Positions 1-6,405 of a stretch of 35,927 nucleotides of DNA are shown piece after piece. The position numbers and the translations under genes were made by a program. The stretch is from Rhodocyclaceae bacterium (GTDB taxonomy: Bacteria; Pseudomonadota; Gammaproteobacteria; Burkholderiales; Rhodocyclaceae). Where the stretch lies: positions 1-35,927 of the forward strand of contig JACFMQ010000023.1 in the NCBI GenBank assembly GCA_019455325.1, read 5' to 3'. The stretch's first letter is position 1; each line of letters begins with the position of its first letter. The notes beneath the pieces are model-generated. The model ran no database searches. It was not told where the DNA came from and was given only the letters and a program-made list of their open reading frames with translations.

Positions 1-264
1 GATGTCGCCGAGGCGCAGCTCGAAACCTGCCGCGGCAACACCGGCCGCCTGCAGGAGTCGATCAACGTCCAGAATGACGCCATCCGCCTGCTGGCCGCCG
101 AGGCCAGGGCCGCGCACCGCGACGTGGAGGCCGCGCGCCGTGAAGCCGAGCGCCAGGCCGCGCTCCACGAGCGGCGGGCCGACGAGCTGCGCCAATGGCA
201 GCGCCGCGCCGGCGAGGACGATTGCGCGGCCGCGCGCCGGCTGCTCGCCGAGGTGCCGCGATGA
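1..264 (+). CDS. Rz-like inner-membrane spanin, 3' part only
   Basis: Frame 1 is open from the window edge to TGA 262-264, giving 87 residues of the C-terminal part. The visible part is a highly charged, Ala/Glu/Arg-rich coiled coil with one early Cys. This is the usual periplasmic domain of Rz-type i-spanins, which bridge to an outer-membrane lipoprotein and fuse the membranes at the last step of lysis. The N-terminal membrane anchor lies outside the window. The stop overlaps the ATG of the next gene, which encodes a small lipoprotein, so the pair has the Rz/Rz1 layout. The assignment rests on this pairing and on composition, not on a diagnostic motif. Confidence 0.65.
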   Translation, partial: DVAEAQLETCRGNTGRLQESINVQNDAIRLLAAEARAAHRDVEAARREAERQAALHERRADELRQWQRRAGEDDCAAARRLLAEVPR

Positions 265-563
265 TCCGCTGGCTCGCCCTTGTCGCCGCCACGCTGGCGC
301 TCGCAGCCTGCGGCACGCCGGCCGTCGTTACGCAGCGCGTGGAGATCCCGATTCCGGTGCGGCCGATCACCGCCGCCGAACTGCCGGCGCCGCCGGCCGA
401 CGAATTCGCCGCTGCCTCGCCGGCCGATCCGCTCGACGCGCAGGTGCGCGCGCTGCTGCTCGACCGCGAGACGACTGCCGCCTACGTGATCCGCCTGCGC
501 GCCCTCGTCGGCGCGTGCGTCGGGCCGGCGTCGCCGGCGCCGAGGTTGCCGACGGTGGAGTGA
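261..563 (+). CDS. Rz1-like outer-membrane spanin lipoprotein
   Basis: This 100-aa protein starts at ATG 261, overlapping the preceding TGA (ATGA). It begins with a short hydrophobic signal sequence ending in the lipobox LAAC, with Cys at residue 17, so it should be lipidated and sent to the outer membrane. The mature part is rich in Pro and Ala, as in Rz1-type o-spanins. The family works with the i-spanin encoded just upstream to disrupt the outer membrane after holin and endolysin have acted. Unlike lambda Rz1, it follows the Rz gene rather than being nested in it. No plus-strand gene follows for about 950 bp, consistent with the end of a late lysis operon. Confidence 0.7.
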   Translation: MIRWLALVAATLALAACGTPAVVTQRVEIPIPVRPITAAELPAPPADEFAAASPADPLDAQVRALLLDRETTAAYVIRLRALVGACVGPASPAPRLPTVE

Positions 564-575
564 CGCGGTCGGAAA

Positions 576-604
576 TCCACAGAAACCGGGGAAAAACCTG
601 TGGA
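576..604 (+). other. Inverted repeat after the lysis genes
   Basis: TCCACAG at 576-582 and CTGTGGA at 598-604 form a perfect 7-bp dyad around a 15-nt loop, between two converging transcription units. No T-tract follows, so a classical terminator is not supported. The arms also resemble half of a DnaA box (ATCCACA). The rest of 564-697 shows nothing else. Confidence 0.3.
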
Positions 605-697
605 CAAACGGCAGCTTTCCCGGCTGGGCGCCGGATTGCGCGGCTGCTCAATTTTTCGGCGATATGGCGACGCGCGGCGGGGTTAGCGCCGTCCGCC

Positions 698-1072
698 TCA
701 CTCTTTCAGCCCCGGCAGCGGGTAAGGGCTGGCCAGGAATGAAACGCCGTTGTTCTGCTGCCTGACGTGGAAGACGATGAAGCCGGCGGTATCGTTCCGG
801 CTGGCGATGAAGGGGGGCATCCAGAACACTTCGATATCGCCATCGCCCTCCCATCCCTGGGCGCGGAATTTTTCTGCGATCTGCTGCAGGATGCCTTCAG
901 CCCCTTCGTGCGGGAGCTCTGGCCGCGCCGGCCGCATGAATTCGAAGCGATCAATGTGCTCGAAAGTGTAGTAGTGCCAGCCCGACAGAGGCGACTGATC
1001 GGGCCAGAACTGTGGCCAATCGTCCTGTTCCAGACGGTATGCGGGTCGGTCTTCACGCACGGCATGCGTCAT
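698..1072 (-). CDS. Hypothetical protein co-transcribed with the phage repressor
   Basis: This 124-aa protein has its start codon overlapping the repressor stop codon on the minus strand (ATGA at 1069-1072), so the two are almost certainly one lysogeny transcript. It is acidic and aromatic-rich (Trp, Tyr and Phe clusters in the first half) and has no signal peptide, membrane segment or recognisable catalytic motif. In particular there is no HExxH, so it is not an ImmA-type protease. Its position suggests a role in immunity or another lysogeny-expressed trait, but this is inference. I do not recognise the family. Confidence 0.7.
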   Translation of the reverse strand: MTHAVREDRPAYRLEQDDWPQFWPDQSPLSGWHYYTFEHIDRFEFMRPARPELPHEGAEGILQQIAEKFRAQGWEGDGDIEVFWMPPFIASRNDTAGFIVFHVRQQNNGVSFLASPYPLPGLKE

Positions 1073-1410
1073 GGTTCCCCCTCCATCGCTTGAATAAAGT
1101 CGAGCAAGGCGCGCCGCTTGCGGCCGGACAGCGCGGCCAGCGCGTCCTGCATCTGCTGTTCGTCCGGGTACGGCAGGTGATCGACTTCCGGCAGCATCAC
1201 TCCCTCCGGGGCTTCAGCCCTGGCGATGATTTCGCTGGGACGAACACCGATAGCGGAGGCGATCAACCCCAATGCGGCAAGGCTGGGAGATGCCTTTCCT
1301 CCCTTGTATTTACTCAGTGACGCTGTCGACAGTCCTGAGCGCTTGGCGACTGCCGCTGCACTGAGCTTTCGCTCGCGCAACATGCTCGCCAGTGCTCTTC
1401 CAATATCCAT
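1069..1410 (-). CDS. XRE-family phage repressor (CI-like, without a protease domain)
   Basis: This 113-aa DNA-binding protein has a helix-turn-helix in its first 65 residues (AAVAKRSGLSTASLSKYKGG, a typical XRE recognition unit). It is divergent from a Cro-like gene across a dyad-rich control region. I chose ATG 1410, where the HTH domain begins; the frame is open to an ATG at 1479, but that start would lie inside the operator. The C-terminal half is short and helical and carries no S24 autoprotease domain, so RecA-driven self-cleavage is not expected. Known family role: maintenance of lysogeny by repressing early genes. The mode of induction here is unknown. Confidence 0.8.
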   Translation of the reverse strand: MDIGRALASMLRERKLSAAAVAKRSGLSTASLSKYKGGKASPSLAALGLIASAIGVRPSEIIARAEAPEGVMLPEVDHLPYPDEQQMQDALAALSGRKRRALLDFIQAMEGEP

Positions 1411-1426
1411 ATCAGCGATGTTACCC

Positions 1427-1442
1427 ACCGAGAAATTTCGGT
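1427..1442. promoter_or_regulatory. Candidate operator dyad near the repressor start
   Basis: ACCGA and TCGGT arms flank an AT-rich centre containing GAAATTTC, just upstream of the repressor ATG. The GAAATTT core recurs in both arms of the larger dyad at 1459-1512. This fits repressor or Cro binding and autoregulation; binding itself is inferred. Confidence 0.4.
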
Positions 1443-1450
1443 GATGGTCG

Positions 1451-1479
1451 TTGACAAAAAATTTCCTCACATTCAACAT
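1451..1479 (+). promoter_or_regulatory. Candidate promoter of the Cro-like gene
   Basis: A perfect -35 hexamer TTGACA at 1451-1456 is followed after 17 nt by a weak -10, CAACAT at 1474-1479. Transcription would start near 1486 and read a short leader into the Cro-like gene. The -10 lies inside the left arm of the operator dyad, so repressor binding would block it. Confidence 0.4.
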
Positions 1480-1512
1480 TCACCCGTAGAAAAGTTGAAT
1501 GCTAGGAAATTT
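1459..1512. promoter_or_regulatory. Large operator-like inverted repeat of the immunity switch
   Basis: The 19-nt arms at 1459-1477 and 1494-1512 are inverted copies with two mismatches, separated by 16 nt. They lie between the divergent repressor and Cro-like genes and cover the predicted -10 and leader. The right arm also contains the AGGA ribosome site of the Cro-like gene. The layout fits paired operators for the two XRE proteins. Confidence 0.55.
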
Positions 1513-1514
1513 TC

Positions 1515-1715
1515 ATGTCGCAACTGAAGCAACTCCGGATTCAGCGTGGATTGAAGGCCCGCGCAGTGGCGGCGCAAGCGCAGATCTCGCCTGGGTATCT
1601 GTCACGCCTGGAGCGTGGCCAGGTCGGCATGAGTGTCGATACGGCGCGGCGGCTGGCCGCGGTTCTGAGCGTCGAGCCGGCCGATCTGATGTTTCCCGAA
1701 CGCATGGCTTCATGA
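1515..1715 (+). CDS. Cro-like XRE DNA-binding protein
   Basis: This 66-aa protein is essentially one helix-turn-helix domain (ARAVAAQAQISPGYLSRLERG at about 17-37). It starts at ATG 1515 with AGGA seven bases upstream. It is the first plus-strand gene facing the minus-strand repressor across the operator region, the classic Cro position. Known role of such proteins: shutting off repressor synthesis and committing to early transcription. Although short, the domain is complete. It could alternatively be a generic small XRE regulator, but the divergent pairing favours Cro. Confidence 0.75.
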   Translation: MSQLKQLRIQRGLKARAVAAQAQISPGYLSRLERGQVGMSVDTARRLAAVLSVEPADLMFPERMAS

Positions 1716-1849
1716 CCGAAAGGTTCGGCCCTTCCCCGGGTGCGAAGCGGAGAAGGGCACTGGTCGGAGGCCGACCTACTGCTCATCGCAAGCGCAGTAT
1801 GGCGTTCGGCCTCCCGGATGAATAGTTGATTTGGGGGAGGCGTTCACAC

Positions 1850-2317
1850 GTGGACGTTCATGATGCCGCCTATCGGGTGGCGCACGATTTCGAGCCGGAC
1901 GGCGCAGTGGGCCTCGCCCGGGAAATGGGCGTCACGCCCGGCACCTTCCTCAACCAGCTCAATCCCAACATCGAGAACACGGGCGTGTCGCTCGGCCGCG
2001 CGGTGGCGATGACGCTCGCCGCCGGCGACTTCCGCATCCTCCACGCCTTCGCCAACACCTGCCGGCACTTCGCCATTCCGCAGCCGGCACACCCGCACGT
2101 TTCCGACCAGGCGCTGCTCGACCTGTTGCTGAAGCGCGATGCCGAGATGGGCGATTTCGCCGAGGCGGTGGCCAAGTCGCTGGAAAAAGGCGGCGTGACG
2201 GCCGCGGAGTTCGCCTGGATCGAGCGCGAGGGCTACGAAGCCGCCGCCGCGATCCTGGAACTGGTGGCCCGCCTGCGCTGGATGGCCGGGGCCTCGAAGG
2301 GCGGGCGCCATGGTTAA
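1850..2317 (+). CDS. Phage regulatory protein CII (CP76) family
   Basis: This 155-aa protein resembles the phage CII/CP76 regulator family: a conserved N-terminal stretch (DAAYRVAHDFEPDGAVGLA, MGVTPGTFLNQLNP) and a helical DNA-binding core. These proteins act in the early lysis-lysogeny decision of P2-like and related phages. I chose GTG 1850 because GGGGGAGG lies nine bases upstream; an in-frame TTG at 1826 has no such site. The gene follows the Cro-like gene after 134 bp without another ORF and overlaps the next small gene by 8 bp, so it probably opens the early operon. Confidence 0.7.
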   Translation: MDVHDAAYRVAHDFEPDGAVGLAREMGVTPGTFLNQLNPNIENTGVSLGRAVAMTLAAGDFRILHAFANTCRHFAIPQPAHPHVSDQALLDLLLKRDAEMGDFAEAVAKSLEKGGVTAAEFAWIEREGYEAAAAILELVARLRWMAGASKGGRHG

Positions 2318-2504
2318 GGCGGCGCCGTTCGATCCGGCCGCGCTGACGCTGCGGGACAACCTGCCCGCGGGCGCCGTCGTTTCGCTCGCCGGTCTGCCGT
2401 TTGCCGGCTCCTTCGCTTCGATGTTCCGCGACGAGCTGGCGGCCTATGGCTTCGGCCGCGCCGTCCCGCTGGAGTTGCGCGATGGATCGACGCCGCTGGA
2501 CTGA
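2310..2504 (+). CDS. Small hypothetical phage protein
   Basis: This 64-aa ORF starts at ATG 2310, inside the last codons of the CII-type gene, and ends shortly before a second possible start at 2482. It has a mildly hydrophobic centre (AVVSLAGLPFAGSFASMF), too polar for a confident membrane helix. No family is recognised. Overlap with its neighbour and operon position are the main support. From 2482 another frame begins with a convincing hydrophobic helix (ALLAVVGFLGVCAAL), but it runs deep into the recombinase gene and is not called. Confidence 0.5.
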   Translation: MVKAAPFDPAALTLRDNLPAGAVVSLAGLPFAGSFASMFRDELAAYGFGRAVPLELRDGSTPLD

Positions 2505-2590
2505 TTGGCCGCTGGCGCTGCTGGCGGTCGTGGGTTTCTTGGGCGTGTGCGCAGCCCTCGATGCGCGCGACGGTTTGACAGGAGAGAGAG

Positions 2591-3268
2591 ATGGGAAACC
2601 GGGCTTTGACATACGAGGAGGAGGCGCAATTCCGGCGCTTCTTCAAGACGCGCGGGGATTGGGAGGCGAAGCGCGATTGGGCGGTGATGCGGGCGCTCTT
2701 GACAACGGGCATGCGCATCCAGGAGTTCCTTTCGCTGACCCTGGGCGAGGCGGCGACGGCGTTCCGGGAGGGCTATCTGTTCGTGCCGGCGAGCCGCCGC
2801 AAGGGGGAGTTCTGCGACCTGACGGTGCACCTGGTCGGCGAGGCGGCGCAGGCCTTCCATGACCTGATTGCGCTGCGCCGGGTGGGCAATCCCTTGGCCG
2901 GCGACGAGGCGCCGCTGGTGGCGGGCCGGTTCGACAAGGCGCTGACGGTGCGCGCGTTCCAGTTGGCGCTGAAGAAGTGGGCGCGCGCGGCCGGCGTCGA
3001 TGAGGAGGTGAGCCCGCACTGGTTCCGCCACGCCTTCGCGGTGACAGTGGTCGAGTCCTCGACCTCGGAGAACCCGATCTTCATGCTGGCTCGCATGTCC
3101 CGCCTGCTGGGGCACCGCGACGCGCGCAGTTGCATGCGCTACCTGACGATGAGCCGCAGGAGCGCCACCGGCGGCGCCGCCGAGCTGGTTGCCGCCGCCT
3201 TTCCGGCGCGCGGGGTGCGGATGACGCCGGCGCGCGTGCGTCGGGCGTTCGAGCGGAGGGCGGCGTGA
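2591..3268 (+). CDS. Tyrosine recombinase, catalytic domain only
   Basis: This 225-aa protein shows the tyrosine recombinase active site in order: Arg42 (GMRIQEF), a beta-hairpin Lys near SRRKGE, His143-x-x-Arg146 (HWFRHAF), His in LLGHRD and Tyr184 (CMRYL). The N-terminal core-binding (SAM-like) domain of normal integrases is absent; the catalytic fold begins almost at residue 1. Start ATG 2591 follows AGGAG at a 6-nt spacing. It sits among small early genes, not at a phage end, so it may not be the integrase. Possible roles are resolving replication products or regulated inversion; both are inference. It is one of three recombinases in the prophage. Confidence 0.75.
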   Translation: MGNRALTYEEEAQFRRFFKTRGDWEAKRDWAVMRALLTTGMRIQEFLSLTLGEAATAFREGYLFVPASRRKGEFCDLTVHLVGEAAQAFHDLIALRRVGNPLAGDEAPLVAGRFDKALTVRAFQLALKKWARAAGVDEEVSPHWFRHAFAVTVVESSTSENPIFMLARMSRLLGHRDARSCMRYLTMSRRSATGGAAELVAAAFPARGVRMTPARVRRAFERRAA

Positions 3269-3717
3269 TGTCCGAAGCCATTCAAGCCCGCCTCCCCTCC
3301 CGCCCGGCGGCGCGCGCCGGCCGCCTGATCGTCGAGATCAATGCCGAGGATTTCGACAAGCTCAACGCCTTCTGGGACTCCGATCTCTACGAGCAGGCGA
3401 AGGCCGCGCGGGAGGCTCGTCTCGATGAATGCCTGTCGTCGGCCGAGGTCGCGTTGAACCAGGCGCTGCGCGAAAGCGGCTCCGGCGCCAAGGTGCTCGC
3501 CAACGTGCTGGCCAGTCTCTACAACGGCTACCGCGTGAAGTTCGACGTCTCCGACCTGCTCCTCCTCGATGCGGCCAACTTCGAGCACGCCATCAACTGC
3601 ATGCGCCTCAGCTTCGAGACGCGCAGCGAGCCGCACACCTGGTTCCAGAACGGCGGCGAACTCTTCGAGCGGATGATCAAGGCGTGGGGATTCGAGAAGA
3701 AAGGCGGCCGGAAATGA
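3268..3717 (+). CDS. Hypothetical phage protein (DUF7673-like)
   Basis: This 149-aa protein starts at ATG 3268, overlapping the recombinase stop. The C-terminal half (ASLYNGYRVKFDVSDLLLLD, then FQNGGELFERM) resembles the DUF7673 pattern of a small phage and plasmid family of unknown function. The N-terminal half is charged. The assignment is from memory of the motif and was not searched. The gene ends in another ATGA overlap with the next one, so it is translated as part of the early operon. Confidence 0.6.
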   Translation: MSEAIQARLPSRPAARAGRLIVEINAEDFDKLNAFWDSDLYEQAKAAREARLDECLSSAEVALNQALRESGSGAKVLANVLASLYNGYRVKFDVSDLLLLDAANFEHAINCMRLSFETRSEPHTWFQNGGELFERMIKAWGFEKKGGRK

Positions 3718-3917
3718 GCGCCGCGTACACCGTCCGCCAAATTCAGGTGCGCCAGGTCGTTGCCGACCTGGTCGCGCTGGGCGACGCGCTGAAAGCCGAG
3801 GAGAGCCGTCTGTGGATCAATGCGGCGCGCGGCGCGGCGCTGCTCGAAAGCCTGCGCCTGGGCCTCTCGGAGATCGAGCCGTTTTCCTTCGATGCGAAGA
3901 GGTCCGGTCATGTGTAG
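3714..3917 (+). CDS. Small hypothetical phage protein
   Basis: This 67-aa ORF starts at ATG 3714 by ATGA overlap with the previous gene and overlaps the next gene by 8 bp. It is predicted to be mostly alpha-helical and has no signal peptide, Cys motif or known domain. Coupled translation is the main evidence that it is real. Confidence 0.6.
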   Translation: MSAAYTVRQIQVRQVVADLVALGDALKAEESRLWINAARGAALLESLRLGLSEIEPFSFDAKRSGHV

Positions 3918-4317
3918 GCGCCCGGTGACCCGGCGCCAGATCCGCGCCTGGCTGGCGCCGATGCGGGCGTGCTTCGCGCAGATGCGCTCCGGCGAGGTGG
4001 ATGCGATCCGCGGCTACGCGGTGACACGCCTGCACCACAAGGACGACTACGCGCGCATCGATTTCTGCATCGCCGGCTTCCGCGCGCTGATCGACCGGCT
4101 GCTGCCGGGCTTCGACTGCGCGTCGCTCGAACGCCTGGAGCGCCGGCTGGCCGCCGGTGCGCCGCTGACGGTGGCGGAGGTCGATGCCGGCTTCGCCTGC
4201 CTCGCGGCGGCCGAGGATGCGCTGACGGGCATCGACCGCGCGCGGCTGAAGGGGGCGGTGCTGATCGAGCAGATCAGCATCGAGCTGGACGCCTTGAGGC
4301 TGAAGGAGGCGGCGTGA
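3910..4317 (+). CDS. Hypothetical phage protein
   Basis: This 135-aa protein is helical, with few low-complexity stretches. Start ATG 3910 overlaps the preceding gene by 8 bp, and its TGA overlaps the GTG start of the next (GTGA). The N-terminus is basic (MCRRPVTRRQIRAWLAPMR), which could mean nucleic-acid contact, but no fold is recognised. The operon position among small early genes suggests takeover or regulatory functions. Confidence 0.6.
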   Translation: MCRRPVTRRQIRAWLAPMRACFAQMRSGEVDAIRGYAVTRLHHKDDYARIDFCIAGFRALIDRLLPGFDCASLERLERRLAAGAPLTVAEVDAGFACLAAAEDALTGIDRARLKGAVLIEQISIELDALRLKEAA

Positions 4318-4556
4318 GCGCGGCGATCAAGAGGTTCATCTGCCCGGATTGCTACGCCCGGCATGACGACGAATACGAGGCGCGGGAGTGCTGCCGGATC
4401 GGGGTTGTCTGGGAATGCTCCACCTGCGGCGCGGAGTACGACGACGAAGCCAGAGCCGACGAATGCTGCGCGGTCGACTCCGACGGCGAACCGCTGCCGT
4501 ACCGGCCGACGGCGGCCGAGCTGGAGGCCGCCGGGCAGATGCGCCTCCTCTTGTAG
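4314..4556 (+). CDS. Cys-rich zinc-ribbon-like small phage protein
   Basis: This 80-aa protein starts at GTG 4314 by GTGA overlap. It carries two similar Cys clusters (CPDC then ECC, CSTCG then ECC) separated by acidic spacers (DDEYEARE, YDDEARADE). This internally repeated layout suggests two zinc-binding modules. Family unknown; it could be a small regulatory or adaptor protein. It is the last small gene before the DGR cassette. Confidence 0.65.
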   Translation: MSAAIKRFICPDCYARHDDEYEARECCRIGVVWECSTCGAEYDDEARADECCAVDSDGEPLPYRPTAAELEAAGQMRLLL

Positions 4557-4634
4557 AGGGATCACAACGTGGATCGGAATCATCTCGTCGATGGCCTTCC
4601 ATCGGCACTTTTTCACTCGCGGAAAGGAGTCCTC

Positions 4635-5423
4635 ATGGACCAAGCCCCGAACCCTGTCGCCGGCCAGCCGGCGCCGAGCGGCGACGCTGCCACGGCGGCG
4701 GCCGACTGTTTCATCACCGTTCCCGACGTCACCCTGCCCGGCGGCATCGTCGTGCCGAGCTTCCGCGTTGGGCAGTTCGCCTGCAGCAAGGGGGATGACG
4801 GCCGCCTGGCCGTGACCGCCACCGGCGTGCCGTGGGTCAACATCAACTACCACGAGGCGCGCGCCGCCTGCGCGGCGGCCGGCTATGCGCAGGTCACTGA
4901 GCGCCAGTGGCTGGCCGTCGCCATCGACGCCGCGCGGCAGGACTGCAACTGGACGGGCGGCCGGGTCGGCGCCGGCAAGCTGTTCCGCGGCCTGCGCAAG
5001 GGCAGCGTGAGCGGCCCGCAGCCGGGCGACTACACCCCCGCGGACGAGAAAGAACGCCGCTGGCTGACGCTCTCGAACGGCGAGCGCATCTGCGACCTCA
5101 ACGGCAACGTCTGGCAGTGGGTCTTCGACGACCTGCAGGGCGACGAGAACGGCCTGACGACCATCATCGAGGCCGATTCGCCGAGCCTGACCGCGACCCC
5201 CTACCCGAGCATGAAGAAGGGGATGGGCTGGCGGCCGGAGGAGCGGTGTGACTGGTCCGGCTATGCGCTCTTCCGGGGCGGCTGCTGGCTCTCGGGGCGG
5301 TGTGCCGGCGCGTTCTACCTCGTCGGCGGCTGGCCCGACCTCCGCTACGACCTCGTCGCCGTCCGCTGCACCCAACCCATCGGGGTCTCTGATCCCCGGT
5401 CCCTGGTCGCGGCGCAGCCGTGA
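4635..5423 (+). CDS. DGR variable protein 1 (C-type lectin/FGE-sulfatase fold)
   Basis: This 262-aa target protein starts at ATG 4635 with AAGGAG five bases upstream. The fold is the formylglycine-generating-enzyme-like C-type lectin type: landmarks are PWVNINYHEA, LSNGERICDLNGNVWQW and a final RGGCW...VAVRC. VR1 covers residues about 207-245, the ligand-binding face in this family. Of the varied codons, Y, L, L, R, Y and L now replace TR-encoded residues that are mostly Asn, Tyr and Ile. No signal peptide or membrane segment is seen. After the VR an 18-residue tail runs through the downstream hairpin to its stop. It is a tandem paralogue of the next gene but lacks that protein's N-terminal module. 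Confidence 0.92.
   Translation: MDQAPNPVAGQPAPSGDAATAAADCFITVPDVTLPGGIVVPSFRVGQFACSKGDDGRLAVTATGVPWVNINYHEARAACAAAGYAQVTERQWLAVAIDAARQDCNWTGGRVGAGKLFRGLRKGSVSGPQPGDYTPADEKERRWLTLSNGERICDLNGNVWQWVFDDLQGDENGLTTIIEADSPSLTATPYPSMKKGMGWRPEERCDWSGYALFRGGCWLSGRCAGAFYLVGGWPDLRYDLVAVRCTQPIGVSDPRSLVAAQP
5254..5368 (+). repeat. DGR variable repeat VR1
   Basis: These 115 bp align without gaps to the TR at 7278-7392. Of 21 TR adenines, 16 differ here; unchanged As correspond to TR 7287, 7341, 7362, 7371 and 7374. Of 94 non-A positions only two differ (TR C7302 is G, TR T7313 is C). The last 15 bases, free of A, are identical and are the likely IMH. Confidence 0.95.
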
Positions 5424-5425
5424 CC
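5405..5425 (+). other. Hairpin downstream of VR1
   Basis: GGTC-G-CGGC pairs with GCCG-T-GACC as a 9-bp stem (one G-T wobble) around a 3-nt loop, 37 nt after VR1. It spans the stop codon of variable protein 1. A matching hairpin follows VR2. In the Bordetella phage DGR a comparable DNA hairpin or cruciform near VR promotes retrohoming. Confidence 0.7.
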
Positions 5426-5442
5426 GCCACAGGAGCGAAACC

Positions 5443-6354
5443 ATGAACATGCGAGAACAGGGCCTCATCGAGAAATTCCACGTCCGCCGCGCCGACGGCC
5501 GCGACGCCCCCGGCGAAAAGCACCACGGCGCCGAATACTTCGTCCTGGACATGACCGACGACCCGCACGCCATTCCGGCGCTGCTCGGCTACGCCGGCTC
5601 GTGCGGGCGCGACTATCCGCTGCTCGCCGCCGACCTGCGCGCGCGCGTCGCCGGCATGGTCACCGCCGCCAGCGAGTTCGTGACGATCCCGGAAACCACG
5701 CTGCCGGATGGCACCGTCGTCCCGGCGTTCCTCGCCGGAAAGTACCTGGCCTCGCGCGGCCCGGGCGACATCCCGCTGTCCGTCGCCGACGCGGCACCGT
5801 GGGTCAACATCAGCTACCACGAAGCGTGCGAGGCCGCGGCGCGCGCCGGCCTCGACATGCAGCGCGAGACGCAGGCACTGGCGATCGCCTGGGACGTCAG
5901 CCAGCAGCCCGAGAACTGGAGCGGCGGCGCCGTCGGCGAGGGCGTGCTGCGCATGGGGCTGCACAAGGGCACCGTGCACGCAGCGCAGCCGGGCAGCTAC
6001 GAGTCGCCGGACCCCGAGGAAAACCGCTGGTTCGTCCTCTCGAACGGCGAGCGCATCTGCGATGTGGCCGGCAACGCCTTCTCGTGGATCCACGACGACG
6101 TGCAGGGTGACGAGAACGGCTTGGTCGCCAAGGGCATCGCCGCCAACTCGATCTCGCTGACGACCGCGCCCTACGGCATCTGCGAGAAGGGCATGGGCTG
6201 GCGGCCGGACGGTGCACGCAACTGGTCCGGCCGTGCGCTCGTCCGGGGCGGCTGCTGGCACTCGGAGCGGCTTGCCGGCGCGTTCAACCTCGACTTCGAC
6301 TGGCCCGGCCGCCGCTGCGACATCGTCGCCGTCCGCTGCACCAAGAGTCTCTGA
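5443..6354 (+). CDS. DGR variable protein 2 (N-terminal phage module plus C-type lectin/FGE fold)
   Basis: This 303-aa protein starts at ATG 5443 with AGGAG seven bases upstream. Residues 1-75 form an extra module (KFHVRRADGRDAPGEKHHG, EYFVLDMTDDPHAI) that recurs, as far as I recall, at the start of other phage proteins; its function is unknown. From about residue 80 it parallels variable protein 1: PWVNISYHEA, LSNGERICDVAGNAFSW and a terminal RGGCW...VAVRC. VR2 covers residues about 261-299, ending five residues before the stop. There is no signal peptide. Variable residues include R, V, H, L, F, G, R and I at TR Asn, Tyr or Ile codons. It is likely a binding or display protein rather than an enzyme. 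Confidence 0.92.
   Translation: MNMREQGLIEKFHVRRADGRDAPGEKHHGAEYFVLDMTDDPHAIPALLGYAGSCGRDYPLLAADLRARVAGMVTAASEFVTIPETTLPDGTVVPAFLAGKYLASRGPGDIPLSVADAAPWVNISYHEACEAAARAGLDMQRETQALAIAWDVSQQPENWSGGAVGEGVLRMGLHKGTVHAAQPGSYESPDPEENRWFVLSNGERICDVAGNAFSWIHDDVQGDENGLVAKGIAANSISLTTAPYGICEKGMGWRPDGARNWSGRALVRGGCWHSERLAGAFNLDFDWPGRRCDIVAVRCTKSL
6224..6338 (+). repeat. DGR variable repeat VR2
   Basis: These 115 bp align without gaps to the TR. Thirteen of 21 TR adenines are changed; the unchanged ones correspond to TR 7314, 7320, 7340, 7341, 7347, 7353, 7374 and 7376. The only non-A differences are the same two found in VR1 (TR 7302 and 7313). Changes include A to C, G and T, as expected of error-prone copying at A. 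Confidence 0.95.
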
Positions 6355-6364
6355 TCCCTGGTCC

Positions 6365-6390
6365 CGGGTCGCGGCGCCAGCCGTGACCCG
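6365..6390 (+). other. Hairpin downstream of VR2
   Basis: An 11-bp stem (CGGGTC-G-CGGC with GCCG-T-GACCCG, one G-T wobble) closes a GCCA tetraloop, 27 nt after VR2 and just past the stop codon of variable protein 2. It is the longer counterpart of the hairpin after VR1 and shares its core sequence. It could also act in mRNA stability. Confidence 0.75.
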
Positions 6391-6405
6391 CCCACCGAGA
6401 ACGAC

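Noticed and set aside
2575-2580. TTGACA before the small recombinase
   Set aside because: It lies 11 bases before the ribosome site with no -10 or transcription start possible before the ATG.
4635-6354. Reading the variable proteins as sulfatase-modifying enzymes
   Set aside because: They share the FGE fold, but the C-terminal segment is a DGR variable repeat, and the cassette context fits binding proteins.
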